Positions 1 to 12,335 are shown, numbered from the stretch's first letter. The stretch: DNA of 64,000 bases from Paramecium pentaurelia (GCA_905183005.1 CAJJDO010000012.1:463338-527337); one strand, 5' to 3'. Translations and numbers: made by a program. The notes: generated from the letters alone by a model not told the origin.

Positions 1-467
1 CAGATTCTCCTCTTTTAACATTAGCAAGTTCACTTTAGGAACTTTTACAACTTGATTTTAAAGACAGAAAAGTTTTAAAAGATCTTGAATAATTATTAGA
101 TTAATTTTGGATGAATACTATTGATTATAGAATAGAATTGATAAGTCAAGCAAATAGAAATCAATAACTTTATGAAGATAGAAGATAAGCTATATTATAA
201 GATAAAGACACAACAATTGAACTATACAATTCAAAAATTGAAGAATATAATACTGTCTTTGATGAGATATAAAATATCTAAACTTACATTGAAAATAGAT
301 AGAAAGACTTAGATGATAGTGCAAATTCTTAAGATTTCTTTAAGAATATTTGGGGTTTGAATGAGGGAATTACAAATTCAGTTGATAAATCTTTAATTAG
401 CAAAGCTTCAGCTATTTAAGATGCATTGAAACAAATAGGAAATGGAGTTAGTTTTTAAGAGAAATGA
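1..467 (+). CDS. C-terminal part of a coiled-coil protein, function unknown (5' end outside window)
   Basis: An open frame runs from base 3 to a TGA at 465-467 with no TGA inside, reading TAA and TAG as Gln. The visible 154 residues are rich in Glu, Lys, Gln, Asp and Leu with heptad-like spacing, so the tail is probably a coiled coil. It ends in a less helical stretch beginning FFKNIWGLNEG. I do not recognise the family. The start and most of the protein lie upstream of the window. The next gene starts 65 bases downstream on the same strand, normal spacing for this genome. Confidence 0.7.
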
Positions 468-531
468 TTTCTAATTACAAATCTTATGAAAATACAAAAA
501 TTAAATAAATTTCTTTTTTAAATAAATAAAA

Positions 532-2231
532 ATGAGCAGTGTTCAATTTGTCAATTCTAAAGCTGAAGTTCTTCGTAAATATTAAGCCTTGGCAATGAAT
601 ATAAATGCTGCAGCTGGCTTAATGGAAGTGATGAAATCAAATCTTGGACCAAAAGGAACCCTTAAAATGTTAGTGGGAGGTGCTGGATAGATAAAACTTA
701 CAAAAGATGGAGCTGTTTTATTATCAGAAATGTAAATTCAACATCCCACAGCAGCTATGATTGCCAGAAGTGCTACAGCTTAGGATGATATAATTGGTGA
801 TGGTACAACAAGTAATGTTCTTTTGATTGGCGCATTAATGAAATAAGCCGAAAGATTATTAGCTGAAGGAATTCATCCTAGAGTAATTACAGAAGGATTT
901 GAATTGGCTAGAAAAGAAGCTTTATCATTTTTGGACACTTTCAAGTATTAATAAATTGATAAGGCTGTATTAATAAATGTGGCTAGAACTTCATTAATTA
1001 GTAAATTAACTCCAGATGTTGCTAATCAGTAACTAATATAATAAAATATAATTTAGAATAATTGAAATTGTTGTTGATGCAGTTTAAATAGTTCATGTAC
1101 CTGAGAAACCAATAGATTTATTTATGGTTGAAATTATGCATATGTAACATAAGATGGGAGCAGAAACAGAATTGATTAGAGGATTAGTATTGGATCATGG
1201 TGCAAGACATCCAGATATGCCAAAATTTGTTAAGAAATGTTATATCTTAAATTTGAATGTTTCATTAGAATATGAAAAGACTGAAGTAAAATAGATATAC
1301 ATAAATAGGTTCATAGTGGATTCTTTTATAATTCAGCTGAAGACAGAGAGAAATTAGCTAGATCTGAAAGAAAATTAACAGATGATAAATGCTAATAAAT
1401 TATTGATTTCAAAAGAAAGGTTTGTGAGAAGAATGGTTATGGATTTGCAGTTATTAATTAAAAAGGAATTGATCCAGTTTGTTTAGAAATGTTTGCTAAA
1501 GAAGGAATTGTTGGTATTAGAAGAGCTAAAAAAAGAAATATGGAAAGAATTGCAAAGGCATGTGGTGGTAATTCAGTTAATGCAGTTGAAGATTTGACAG
1601 AAAGTGATCTTGGATATTGTGAAGTGGTAATTAATTTTAATTTATAAATAGTTAAGAGAATATACTTTAGGAGAAGAGAAGTATACATTTATTGAAGGAG
1701 TATAAAATCCTGCTTCATGTACAATTTTAATTAGGGGACCAAATGAACATACTATTGCTTAAATTAAAGATGCTATTAGAGATGGATTAAGAGCTGTTAA
1801 AAATGCTATTGAAGATAAATGTGTTATTCCTGGTGCTGGTGCCTTTGAAATTGCCACTAGTGTTCATCTTTAAAAGTTCAAAGATTCTGTTGCTGGAAAA
1901 GCTAAATTAGGAGTCTAAGCATTTGCTGAATCATTATTAGTTATTCCAAAAGCATTAGCAGAAAATTGTGGATATGACGTTTAAGAAACACTCATTTAAG
2001 TTACTGATGAATATATAAAAAATAATATTCCAGTTGGTGTGAGTATTAATGAATAAGGTTTCATTGCTCCTATTGCTAATGGCATTTTTGATAATTATTG
2101 TTGTAAAAGATCATGGTTGAACATTGCTCCAACATTGGCTTAATAATTATTATTAGTTGATGAAGTATATATTTATATTATAAATTTAGATTATGAGAGC
2201 AGGTAAATAAGCAGGAGGTGCTCAATAATGA
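532..2231 (+). CDS. CCT6: Chaperonin CCT subunit zeta
   Basis: This is the zeta subunit of the cytosolic chaperonin TRiC/CCT, the double-ring ATPase that folds actin, tubulin and other proteins. The N-terminus (MSSVQFVNSKAEVLRKYQAL) and the ATP-site motifs NLGPKG, KLTKDG and GDGTTSN are clear, and the order and length match CCT6 of other eukaryotes. Four introns restore the frame: 1029-1056, 1286-1308, 1627-1651 and 2165-2189. The first starts GTAACT and the other three GTA; all end in TAG. The protein ends in a Gln-rich tail at TGA 2229-2231. ATG 532 is the first in-frame Met and gives the standard N-terminus. The eta subunit lies at 57801. The convergent next gene ends only 43 bases away. 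Confidence 0.96.
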
Positions 2232-2274
2232 AAGAATGATATTGTTATGTTAGATTATTACAAAATTAAGTTAA

Positions 2275-3373
2275 TCAATTGCAAATTTATTTATATGTAC
2301 ACTATTTTGGTTTAGGATTTTAAGAATCTAATTCTTTCTAATAGTTTTCTTCTGCTATTGCTGGATCTGGATTTGTATGATATATCCAATATAGATAACA
2401 ATATATACTATTGTCATTCTCTTGAACTAAGTATAACAATCTTTATTCCATTTTTACAAATGTTCTTTAACCATTATAATTTTATAATTCAGCTGTGAAA
2501 AAATTTGATTTTCTGGATATTGCTTCGAACATCTTACTCCAAATATCTAAATATGATTCAACTCTTATGGCACAAGGTAAAATTTGAGTTTACATTAAGT
2601 TATATTCCATCATTTCTCTTGTTATACCCATTAATTGAATATATTTCACATTGTTTATATATTTTAAAACTTTAGAACCTGTTGAATCATATCTTATTAG
2701 ATAAGATTCGTATGGAAATTAAGAAGCATACATGTCAACTTAGTGTACATCATTACATTAACTTATTTAAATATTTCTCTTTTTATGATCTAACATAAAA
2801 TTTTGAATGTCTTCTTTGCTTTTTTATAAATTCATTTTCTCTAATAAATTATAAATAACATCTATGCTTACACACTACAAATTTCTTGGGAACAATGTGA
2901 ATACTTATTTATCTTAAAAATAATCAGTTTATAAAACTTTATAGCCTACTGTAAAGATATTTGTGCATAGTTCTCCTAAATTAGAATTTATTTAATAGTC
3001 AGTGCTGAAAATTATATCTATTTCTGTTCTTAAATATTCCCTTATTCCTAATTCCTTTGGAATATTAATGATAATTTAAAATTCCTTTTTTATTGTACTA
3101 TATTCCTTTTATTCTTTAAACTTTTATTTGTTTATTTTCGAACATCTCATTAAACCTAAGATTTAGGTGTCAACAATATTTTATTTGTTCTTCATTTATT
3201 TGCACAAATGTATCTAAATTAATATATTTAAAATCAATAAACTTTTATGAATATTTAATAACCTTTGTGAGATAATAAGTTTTTAATAATGTCCTAATTT
3301 TTTGTAAATTAATTTTCATGAAAAATGATATCATCTTTATAGATTTTCTCATTTCTTAAATTTATTTAAACAT
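2275..3373 (-). CDS. Hypothetical protein, about 359 residues
   Basis: A long minus-strand frame without TGA from 3373 down to the stop at 2275-2277, interrupted once near 3165. Removing a 19-base GTTGAC...TTAG segment (3156-3174) joins the two frames; this is at the lower size limit for introns here and has an unusual donor, so a sequence error is an alternative. The first 60 residues are basic and hydrophobic. The rest is a mixed alpha/beta sequence including GITREMME and YLIRYDSTGS, vaguely like a PAS fold, but I cannot assign a family. The gene converges on CCT6 and is followed upstream by about 290 bases of non-coding AT-rich DNA. Confidence 0.6.
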
Positions 3374-3665
3374 TTTATGATAGTATATTTTTTACTATTT
3401 CATTATAATAATATCATATAATTATTGATTGACATATAATATCTATTATATAAATATCAACTTTAATATTTTAATCAAAAAGAAAAAGAATAACAATACT
3501 TTTTATAATTATTATTAATTAAATACAAATAATTATCAATATAAATTTAAAATTTATCCAGCTTTTTAATAATATTTATAAAACATTATAATATCTTAAT
3601 ATTATAATATGTTTTTGTAATAATAATTAATTTTTATAAGATATTTATAATCATCCCAAATAATT

Positions 3666-5397
3666 TCATTTTATATTATAATTTAATGTCCCCTTAGCTT
3701 TTTTGTTACCTCCAAAGAATCTTTTATTTGATAGTTTTGCTATTTTAGTTCCAAATTGTATGGCCTTCTTTCCATGTTTAGATATAACACTAAATATCTA
3801 TAATAATTATTTACTTTAAACCTTCTTTTTGACAAATAATTCTTAAAATAGATTTTGTATCCCCCATAATATATTAAGATGGATGAATATTTTATCTTAT
3901 AAATTAAACTAATTCAATATTTAAGAATGGAAATCTAAGTTCTTTACCATTCTTACTTACAGCTCTATCATCTCTACCTAAATTTCTATTCCATAATCTA
4001 AATAAATCAAAATTCATCTCTTCAATTAATTCAGCATATCCTCTTTTTAAAGCATGTTTATATCGAGCATATCCACAAAAGATTTCATCAGCTCCTAATC
4101 CACTAAGAAGTACTCGTGTTTCTACATTATATGAACTAGCTATATTTAATATCATAGCTATATTAAAATCCATATGTGTAATTTTAGGATATAATATCTC
4201 TAAAAATAATTTTTCCTCTTTATATACATCATCAAGTGTTTTATCAATTAATATTAGATTCAATAATTAATTTTTATGTAGATTTTATAATTCTTAATGA
4301 GCATTTCTTGCTGTGATTCTATCAGGAGCATCATTTGTAAAAGCAACATTAATTAAATCAATTTATGAATTATCAGGTAATAATTTACAAACTATATGAG
4401 TTATTAAACTACAATCTATTCCACCACTAAATAATATACCTATTCTTCCTTATTATTAATTCTATTTAATATTTTAACCATTAATAAAGTGATTTTAAAA
4501 ACCAAATATATTTTAAATAATTTCTTTAGTACTTTTTATTAAAATATCATAAATTTTACAAATATTTTAATCAAAAGTATTTTAAAGATCAATTTATTAA
4601 ATTTGATCAAAATTTAAGAATTCAGAAATTTACATTTTATTCCATTAAATTTCTTGTCCACTTAAATCTATCTCTATTATTGAATTATTAGGTAATTCAA
4701 TACAAGATTTATTAATAGCTTAATTAAATTCATTCAAGTACTTTTTCATTAAATATTTTTCATCAACTGTTTTTCCATCATCTTCATCATCTTCTTCTTC
4801 CTCAATTTCTAATGGAATATTCTTTTATAAAGCTTAAGAAGATAAAATAAATCCTTCATTAATGAAACTTAATAACATTGATCTTTTACCAAATGGATCT
4901 TTGGCAATATAGATTTTTTGTTGTGATAAGTCTTGAAAAATTAAACTATAATCTCCATTTAATTATTATAATAAGTTTTTTATATCATGAATTGAATTAG
5001 CCTATTGTAATCTATTCATGAGAAATATAGTATCTGATTCATCAGGATTTATATTATAGATTTCTCCATTATATTATAATATAAATTATTCTTTTATTAA
5101 AGGTTATTTAATTAAAGTATCTTAATCTCCTCTCATATGAAGTAAACTATGATATAAAAGTTAATAATAAGGTTAATGAAGTTCGATTTTCCCTTAATAA
5201 TCTGGCCCTCTTGCATTAAGCAATTACAACTTTTCTAAGTCAAGATCAATATTATTAGGCCTTTAATTTTGAGTTAATAACTCCTCAATTACTTCTGGTC
5301 TTTTAGTAATATATGGAGAATTCAAATACTCCTAATATAAGTTGAAATTGAATTTATGAGGTTTGTTTATAATAATTAATGCAAATATTCCACACAT
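3666..5397 (-). CDS. Asparagine synthetase domain protein, ASNSD1-like
   Basis: Two-domain protein of the glutamine-dependent asparagine synthetase superfamily. It begins MCGIFAL, so Cys2 can act as the glutaminase nucleophile, and RGPDYQG and YNGEIYN follow as in class II amidotransferases. An acidic insert (EEEEDDEDDG) separates this from the synthetase domain, where the PP-loop LFSGGIDCSL and the motif LLSGLGADEIFCGYARYKHA are visible. The order RNLGRDDRAVSKNGKELRFP and the tail KKAIQFGTKIAKL match ASNSD1 better than housekeeping AsnB. One 25-base intron lies at 3790-3814. ASNSD1 is widely conserved but its enzymatic role is not settled, so true asparagine synthesis is an inference. The start is fixed by the required Met-Cys N-terminus. 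Confidence 0.9.
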
Positions 5398-6207
5398 TAT
5401 TAGATTAATTAATTATTTATACAAAAAAGTATTCTTAATTTATTTTATGTTATAAAATAATTACAAACTGTTTTTGTAGTCTATATATTAATAATAATTT
5501 TAAATAATATTATTTGGTATAGTTAGAATTTATGGAATTCGTCAAAAGAAATCAAAAATATTATAATTAGAATTATAAATGAATATTAATTTAATAGATA
5601 AATGAATAAATATTTTTCTAAAATATTAACAATACAAAATTAAGAACTAATTATATAAAATATATAAGCAAATAGAAATATCATATAAAAATTATTTTAT
5701 TTCTATTTAAACATTTTATATATCTCAAAATTATTAATGTTTTACTAAAACATAATTTATATAATAAAATTATAATTATTAGAATAATAATAATAATTTT
5801 ATTATTTAAATATTAACAATTAATTAATATATTTGAGTAAAAAATTTAATTTTGAGACTATTTTTTTCTTCCTCCATATTAGGATAAGCTTGTGATATTT
5901 TCAATTATCAATTGAGATAAAAAGATATAATAAAAACAACTTAATTAGAATTTACCCAAATAAATTAAAAAATGAAGGATTTGGATTATTAATACAAATA
6001 ATTTCATATAGTTGTATGATGATTTCTTCAACCTTGATTATTATAGATAATTAATTTTAAGACATCAAAACCAACTATTTAGATAAAAGTATAAAAAAAA
6101 AGAATAGTTTATAGAAATCTATATTTGTTTGAATAAAAAATTGTTTTTCATTATTATGTGTATAAATAAATGAATATAAAGAATTCATTTGGTTCAATCT
6201 TCTTTAT
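5398..6207. other. Intergenic AT-rich DNA
   Basis: About 800 bases of very AT-rich sequence between the divergent end of the ASNSD1-like gene and the stop of the next minus-strand gene. A minus-strand frame of about 50 codons starting MEEEKNSLKIK ends near 5730 and could be a tiny gene, but its tail is low-complexity Ile/Leu/Gln and I do not trust it. I see no RNA gene. Confidence 0.4.
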
Positions 6208-6834
6208 TCAATATTTCTATAAATTAAGTATTATATGATTTCTATATAAAATATGATGGCTAGTTGATTTTACATTTGAATTATACACATATCCAATAGC
6301 TTCTTTTCTTAAAAATCTATAAGCTATAATTCTAAATAACTTTTATTGATCATTATCTATTAAGTGTTTCTTAATATGGTTGATATTTTTTATATTATTT
6401 TTCAATTACGTTAAGATTTTTAAAAATTCTATCCCTTATTTTTCACCTAAGTATTTTAATATCTCTATTCTCTATCTTATTATGTATTAAACAATTGCTT
6501 TTGCATAATTCTTTTATATGTTAGTCGACTTTTGCGACATATTTAATGCAGATATACATTTTTTTTATTTCAGTTTATTTGCGACAACAATTTAACCATT
6601 GCTTTCCTCTTATTATTTCACTTATTTTTTCACTTAGGAGGTCTCTGTAGGTGATTTAGACATCTCCAAAACTGTATTCTTTTCCTCTTAGTAAGATCCC
6701 TAGGTGTTTTTTTAATTATGGAAGTAAAGTTCCTATTATCCTAAATAACCTTAAACGATAGGCATGTAATAAATTGGATAGATGATTGGCTATTAGGTTT
6801 GAATGTATGCAGTTGGAAATGGTTAATTCCACAT
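6208..6834 (-). CDS. Hypothetical protein with Pro/Gln-rich N-terminus and basic helical C-terminal domain
   Basis: The minus-strand frame from ATG 6834 to TGA at 6208-6210 encodes 208 residues without introns. The first 30 residues are rich in Pro, Gln and Tyr (MWNQPFPTAYIQTQQP). A charged linker with Thr, Ser and Lys follows, then a C-terminal domain of about 100 residues rich in Lys, Ile and Asn, with blocks NYAKAIVQYIIRQR and KLFRIIAYRFLRKEAIGYVY. It reads like a conserved ciliate-type domain, but I cannot name it. The same frame stays open upstream to another ATG at 7014, which would add 60 residues; base composition is unusually rich in G and C across 6600-7000, so the longer form is possible. 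The gene is invisible with the standard code. Confidence 0.7.
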
Positions 6835-7014
6835 TAGTTTTTAATTATTATTAAAGCGATTTCGTTTTACTTTATAAAGCGAATTTTTCGGTTTATTTCC
6901 TTTTAAAAAAAATAATTGAATTTAATAAAACTGTAGTATTTTATTAAAGTGATCACAACTGAAAAGCCTACTCTAGTGCAAACTAATCAGAAGGACCTTC
7001 TTTATGGTATACAT

Positions 7015-7801
7015 GTATCTTTAATCTCATAACTGAGTTAAAGAAGTATATCAGTAATAATTTTCTTAAAAGTGATTTTTTATAGAATACATTGTCAGTT
7101 ATATTACTAAGTAAAATTTGTATAAATTTTCTTAAATTAATTAAATCTTTTGATTATTCTTAATAACTTCTAATCATATTTATAGACTTAACAGAATATT
7201 CCTATAATTTATTTTAGTAGGCAGTTTTAGTAATTTTAGATGAAAATTAAATTTTTTCAATTATCAAATTAAATTAATCTAATTTATTTTTTTAAATGCA
7301 TGTTCAAATAATAACATATGAACTATAAGTGATATTAATAAGCAATTAAAATTACGATACTTAAAATCAAGTGTTGTAAATAGGTATTAATTTATAATAA
7401 TATATTAGTTAATTATTGAGATTCTGAAAATTTGAATATACTAATATTAAGTTAGTAGATCTATATATAAATAATGAAATTATTAATTCATAAAAGCATA
7501 TTATAATTAATCATCAAGATGAGATCATAATTCTTATATTAATAAATTATACCAAAAATAATTATTTTTATTATAAAATATATTATTTATTCTTGAATAA
7601 TTAGAAAAATTAGAAGGAATCAAAGAAAGTTATGATAAAAAGTTTATGAATTAGGCTTAAAAATAATATTTATGATAAAAAAAAAAATTAATTAATAATA
7701 ATTCTTTGGTTTTAAAAGAATATAAAACAAAGAATTATAAGAGAAAAGTAGTATTACAGTATTTGTAAAAGTTACAATAATATATAAAATTCAATTATTA
7801 T
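7015..7801. other. Intergenic DNA with a hairpin at 7018-7044
   Basis: No convincing coding frame in about 790 bases. Just upstream of the alternative start of the preceding minus-strand gene lies an interrupted inverted repeat: TCTTTAA pairs with TTAAAGA and, after a one-base bulge, CTCA pairs with TGAG around a four-base loop. A shorter palindrome, AGAAGG A CCTTCT, sits at about 6989-7001, inside the possible upstream extension of that gene. These could be 5' leader structures or chance. Confidence 0.35.
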
Positions 7802-8794
7802 TCAAAAAAATTGCCACCATGGCCTTTCTTATTAAGGTCTATTTCTACTAGATGATAATAGACCACAACATAATCCATTATTATTTCCAGATCCTTTTAC
7901 TCCTTCTTATTTAATAACTTATTATTAAATGATTTGAGGTCTATGAGAGAATATTTTATATTAAGTTGGTTTGACATCTTTGAGCATCTTTTAAACTTCC
8001 TCTTTTGCACAATGATGCTTTGATAACTAAAGGGCTGTCTTGCCTTTAGTACTTAATTTATCTTTTGATGCTCCTCTTGAGAGCAAGAATCGAATAACAT
8101 CCAAATTTACTCTTAAATCTCTTGGATTTAATTTATCTTTGACTGCACAAAAAAGCATCAATAATGTATATCCTTTATCAGCATTTACTACTGCATCAAT
8201 ATTTGCTCCATTTTCAATTAATAATTCAGCCAATTTAAAACATAATTGCTTATTCTCAAAATAATTAGTTTCCTCTTCTAATCTGCTGAAACAATAAAAT
8301 AAAGGCACAGATCCCTTTGAATCAGCTTAATTTACATTTGCATCTTGTTAAACTAGAAGTTCGGCTATCTCATAATATCCATTGCTACAAGCCAATTTTA
8401 ATGCTGACAATTCTTATGGTTTAGTAACCATATTCACTTCTATGGCCTCATTTTGTAAGAGTAACTTAACTATTTCTAGTTAGCCTGTTGCAACTGCCAA
8501 CGCTAAAGGGAATATTTATTTATCTATAAAATCTTCACTAAATTCTTCTAAATAATTTAAATCTCTAAGATGGATTTTCATTGATTTTAATTAATCAATG
8601 TTACCCTCATAGATAGAATGCAAAATGAGTTATTCAATATTGCAAATATTAGTATTCGAAAATCGATATGCTAAAATAAATAAGAAACAATTACTTGATT
8701 CTTCTTTCTTAATTTCAATTGTTTACATATCTGGAGTAGGATCAGCATTCACTTATGGCAATTCTCCTATTACCTAATGAGAATTTGATCTCAT
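7802..8794 (-). CDS. Ankyrin repeat protein
   Basis: A single minus-strand exon of 330 codons from ATG 8794 to TGA 7802-7804. After about 110 residues without an obvious domain, four to five ankyrin-like repeats follow. Signatures are LALAVATGQLEIVKLLLQNE, LKLACSNGYYEIAELLVQQD, LAELLIENGANID, VIRFLLSRGASKDK and KTALQLSKHH. Ankyrin repeats form a protein-binding surface, so this is probably a cytosolic adaptor; the partner is unknown. The C-terminus is basic, with Ser/Asn-rich LCCGLLSSSRNRP and final aromatics (PWWQFF). The paired cysteines could be lipid-modified, but this is speculation. ATG 8794 is the first Met after an in-frame TGA. Confidence 0.85.
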
Positions 8795-9126
8795 TAATTT
8801 TATGTTTTATAATTAATGTGTATGTTAAAATTAATTCCAAAAGAACAATTCAAAGAATTACTTCTTTCAATTAAAAAACTATAAATAAACTTATCTTTTT
8901 TCAACAGATCTACTATTTTATACATTGTTAATTTAAAAATTTTATGACATACCATTATATCCTAAGTAAATAACTATTTAAGATATTATTTTGCAATTGA
9001 TATCAAAATTATTTAAGTATTTTGTTAATTTAATTTAATAATTTATTTAGTTATAATACTAACATTCTATTTCTATTTAAAAAATATCAATTACAATGAA
9101 TAATATTAAAAAATATCAGATAAACA

Positions 9127-9432
9127 ATGATATTAATCAAGAATTTTAAGAATAAATATTAAATTTATAAAAAGAATCATTATATTATAGTGATTTCAGA
9201 TTATAAGTTAGAATAATTGGGGAACGCAATAGAGGATTGTAAAGACTATAAAATTAATGAAAATATTTAATAAGATGATTATTAATAAGACAATCAACAA
9301 AAAACTTTCAAATTTAGAAATGCATCAATTTATTAGGCTATGCTTACTAAAGATTATAATTTAAGAAATCTAATTGATCTTTTTGTTATTATTAAATTAA
9401 AATCATTAATTTAAAGTATTTTCTAGGTTTGA
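9127..9432 (+). CDS. Doubtful small ORF or gene remnant
   Basis: A plus-strand frame of 101 codons with coding-like composition in the middle (YKLEQLGNAIEDCKDYKIN, then FKFRNASIYQAMLTKDYNLR). An overlapping frame starting at ATG 9096 stays open for 54 codons and also looks coding at its start, so an unrecognised intron or a frameshift may join them. After the TGA at 9430-9432 the same frame is open again for 60 codons. This pattern fits a decaying gene or a gene whose introns I could not place. No family recognised. Confidence 0.3.
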
Positions 9433-9701
9433 CAATTTTTTGGAATGTTCTCAATTCATATTTTTAAATATACATGCTTCTCAAATTTGTCGAATGTTTA
9501 ATTTTTTGTATTTAATTCTCCGTCCTCTTTTAATAAAGTAGTTTAAAAGAATAATTTGATAAAATTAAATGGGAATATTATCAATGTTTTTGCTATTGCA
9601 TCTATTTCTTGATTGAATTCATCAGATTAAGATTCATATTATAAAATGTGTAATTAATAAGAAATTTTGAAGGTGTTATTAAATCATAAATAAATATAGA
9701 T

Positions 9702-11197
9702 ATGGATTAATAATAGGGAATTCCTGCTGACTAAATCAACTAATTAGTAAATAAGCATTTCGAGGATGCATTGCCAAAATTCATAGAGATACTCAAGATT
9801 CCTAGTCAATCAAGGATGTTTGATCCAGAATACTTAACTAATGGATTATTGATGAAAACAGCATAAGAATTCAGAGATTATATTTTAGCATCAAATTTAA
9901 AGAGTATTAACTATATATTAATAATAATTAGATGCCAAAGTAGAACTTTTATCAGATGAGGGATATTCTCCATTCTTATTTGTTGAAGTAGATGGATCTG
10001 AAGGTCAAACAGATGGAACAGTATTATTCTATGGTCATATGGATAAATAACCACCATTTAATGGCTGGAAAGAAGGATTAAGTGCTTATGAACCAAAAAT
10101 AGTGGATGATAAATTATATTGTAGAGGAGGAGCAGATGATCATTATTCAATCTTAGGAGCTGTTATAGCAATTAGAACAATATAAGAATTAGGTTTGAAA
10201 CATCCAAGAATTGTAATGACATTTGAAGCAGATGAAGAAAGTGGATCAGCACACATAGATCATTACTTGGCAAAATTAAAAGAAAAAATAGGAGCTGTTG
10301 ATTTAGTTGTATGTTTAGATTCAGGATGTGGTAACTATGAATAATTATGGATTACTACAACTTTAAGAGGTATGGTAGGGGCATGTGTTACTGTTTAAGT
10401 CTTAGATGAAGGAGTTCATTCAGGTGATGCATCAGGTGTTGTACCATCATCATTTAGAATATAAAGACTTCTTTTAGATAGAATTGATAATCCAAATACA
10501 GGAGAGGTTGTTGAAGATTTTCAAGTCAATATTCCAGGAGAAAGATATTTACAAGCTTAAAAAGCAGCTGAAGTATTAGGTAAAACTACATTAACCAAAT
10601 TCCCATTCCATGGTTCTACCTAACCAACTACTTAGGATTATTTCAAAGCATATTTGAATAGAATCTGGAAGGCATAGCTCTCAGTTGTAGGAGCTGATGG
10701 TTTACCATCTGCTAAGACAGCTGGAAATGTACTTAGACCTGAAACTACATTGAAATATTCATTAAGATTACCACCAACTAAGGATCCAAAGGAAGCAGAA
10801 GCTGCATTTGTCAAACTTGTAATATTTATTATTTTATAAATCATTATAGTTAACCACAAATGTTCCATATAATGCCACTGTCAAAATTACTGGATTAGGA
10901 TCTGGTTCAGGATTCAATGCTCCATCAAGTTAACCATATTTAGATTAACTTATCTAAAGTGCCTCCTAATAATATTTTAAAAAGGATGCACAAACTTTAG
11001 GTGAAGGAGGTTCTATTCCTCTTATGAATACTCTTAAAGAATAATATCCAAAGGCTTAATTTATAGTAACAGGAGTTTTGGGACCAAATTCAAATGCACA
11101 TGGACCAAATGAATTCTTGCATATCCCTTTCACAAAAAATTTGATTAGTTGCATCACATACATTGTAACTGGTCTACAAGCCCATTTAAAAAAATGA
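9702..11197 (+). CDS. M20 family metallopeptidase, cytosolic non-specific dipeptidase type
   Basis: Homologue of CNDP2-type carnosine and non-specific dipeptidases, which cleave dipeptides using two metal ions. The metal and catalytic motifs are in the expected order: GHMDKQP, GGADDH, FEADEESGS, VCLDSGCGNY and the late His in SNAHGPNE. The dimerisation insert with VHSGDASG is also present. Two introns are needed: 9904-9931 (28 bases) and 10819-10849 (31 bases). The spliced protein has 478 codons including the stop, the usual length. No signal peptide is seen, so it should act in the cytosol. The start at 9702 gives a short Gln-rich leader before the conserved QINQLVNKHFEDALPKFIEI-type segment. 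Confidence 0.95.
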
Positions 11198-11479
11198 GTT
11201 ATAATCAAAAACATACATATAACAGAAGGAAAATTATTCTTATTTTGTTTTTAACAGGATTGAATCATAAGATCCAGTTTTTTCTTTTGTATTTTATTTC
11301 ATTCAATCATCAGAGTAACATAGTAGTATTATTATAATATTTTTTAAAGAAAAATATATATATTTTTTATTAATTATAGAAAATATCATAGTAACTTTGA
11401 AATCTCTGATATCTAAAAGAGGAAATAATTTCCTTTAAGTTTTTATAAGGAATAATGGAATGTTAATATCATTAGAGTG

Positions 11480-11869
11480 ATGCATGCTAAAAAAACTAAT
11501 TAAAAAATAATATAGCTTAATTTATATGAAGAATAAAGAGAACATATTCTAAATTCATATATTATAATTAAACTTTATATTAATCAATTTTAAAAGGATT
11601 TTTAAATGTAAAATCTCTTATAATATTTAGAAAGTAATGAAATTTTTGATTACATTATAAATAAAAGAAGAGCCAATTAACAGAATCAAGATAGTCTTTA
11701 TTTGAAATATTAATTAGAAAAAGACATCTTTTAATTTGATTATAATTATAAAACAGTTTAAGAATTAAACAAAAATAATTGTTTGATAAAGAAGATAGTA
11801 AAATATTTGTATAAAACCAACTGCATTAATGCCATAAAAATGATAAGATATATAATTATTCAGTTTTGA
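11480..11869 (+). CDS. Hypothetical protein, 129 residues
   Basis: A plus-strand frame from ATG 11480 to TGA 11867-11869 with no introns. It is rich in Asn, Lys, Ile, Tyr and Gln (for example NQQNQDSLYLKYQLEKD) and has no recognisable motif. The frame stays open upstream to about 11306. Removing a 25-base GTA...CAG intron at about 11297-11321 would connect it to an ATG at 11194 that overlaps the stop of the dipeptidase, so the true start is uncertain. I rate this as probably transcribed but of unknown function. Confidence 0.4.
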
Positions 11870-11918
11870 GTAAAAAGTTAATTAATATTATGAATATATA
11901 AATATAATAATATAACCT

Positions 11919-12335
11919 ATGGGTGCTGTATGTTGTACAGAATAATTTGAGATTAGAGGAGAATTAAATACAAAAATATTTAAGTTAGATAATAATAATT
12001 AGTTAAATGGTAATGGAACAGCTACTATTTCAAAGGAATTATATGATAGTAAGGATAAAATATAGGTATAAATGGGGATTTGTTATTCATGTTAAGTATT
12101 GAAAATCAGTTGTGAATGTAAATCCATCCAAAAATTAGATGGAGATAAAGATGAAGAAGAAATATTTATACTTTCATCTCGATCACTGGATAGTTCATCT
12201 TCTGAATCACGTCCAGACGATACAAACACTAAAAAAACAATTTTAAAGCATTAATTACATTATGTTTCTAATGTATAATAATAACAAATTCAAATAAAAA
12301 AGAAGGTTAGATTCGATTTATCTAAGAAATAATGA
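11919..12335 (+). CDS. Small, probably N-myristoylated protein with a PP1-docking motif
   Basis: Intronless 138-codon ORF beginning MGAVCC. Gly2 followed by two Cys is the classic arrangement for N-myristoylation plus palmitoylation, so membrane anchoring is likely. The middle has a Cys cluster (MGICYSCQVLKISCEC) that may bind metal or be acylated, followed by an acidic and Ser-rich stretch. The C-terminus is basic and carries KKKVRFDLS; KVRF fits the RVxF consensus for docking to protein phosphatase 1. I infer a membrane-bound PP1 regulator or substrate, but no homologue is recognised. A second KVRF protein lies at 18399-19248. The converging next gene ends 43 bases away. Confidence 0.7.

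Noticed and set aside
1458..1688. Minus-strand ORF inside CCT zeta
   Set aside because: Shadow of the real plus-strand gene in another frame.
6600..7050. G+C-richer island suspected to be a structured non-coding RNA (snRNA, RNase P, SRP or telomerase RNA)
   Set aside because: I found none of the conserved core motifs of these RNAs, and most of the island translates in one minus-strand frame continuous with the gene at 6208-6834.
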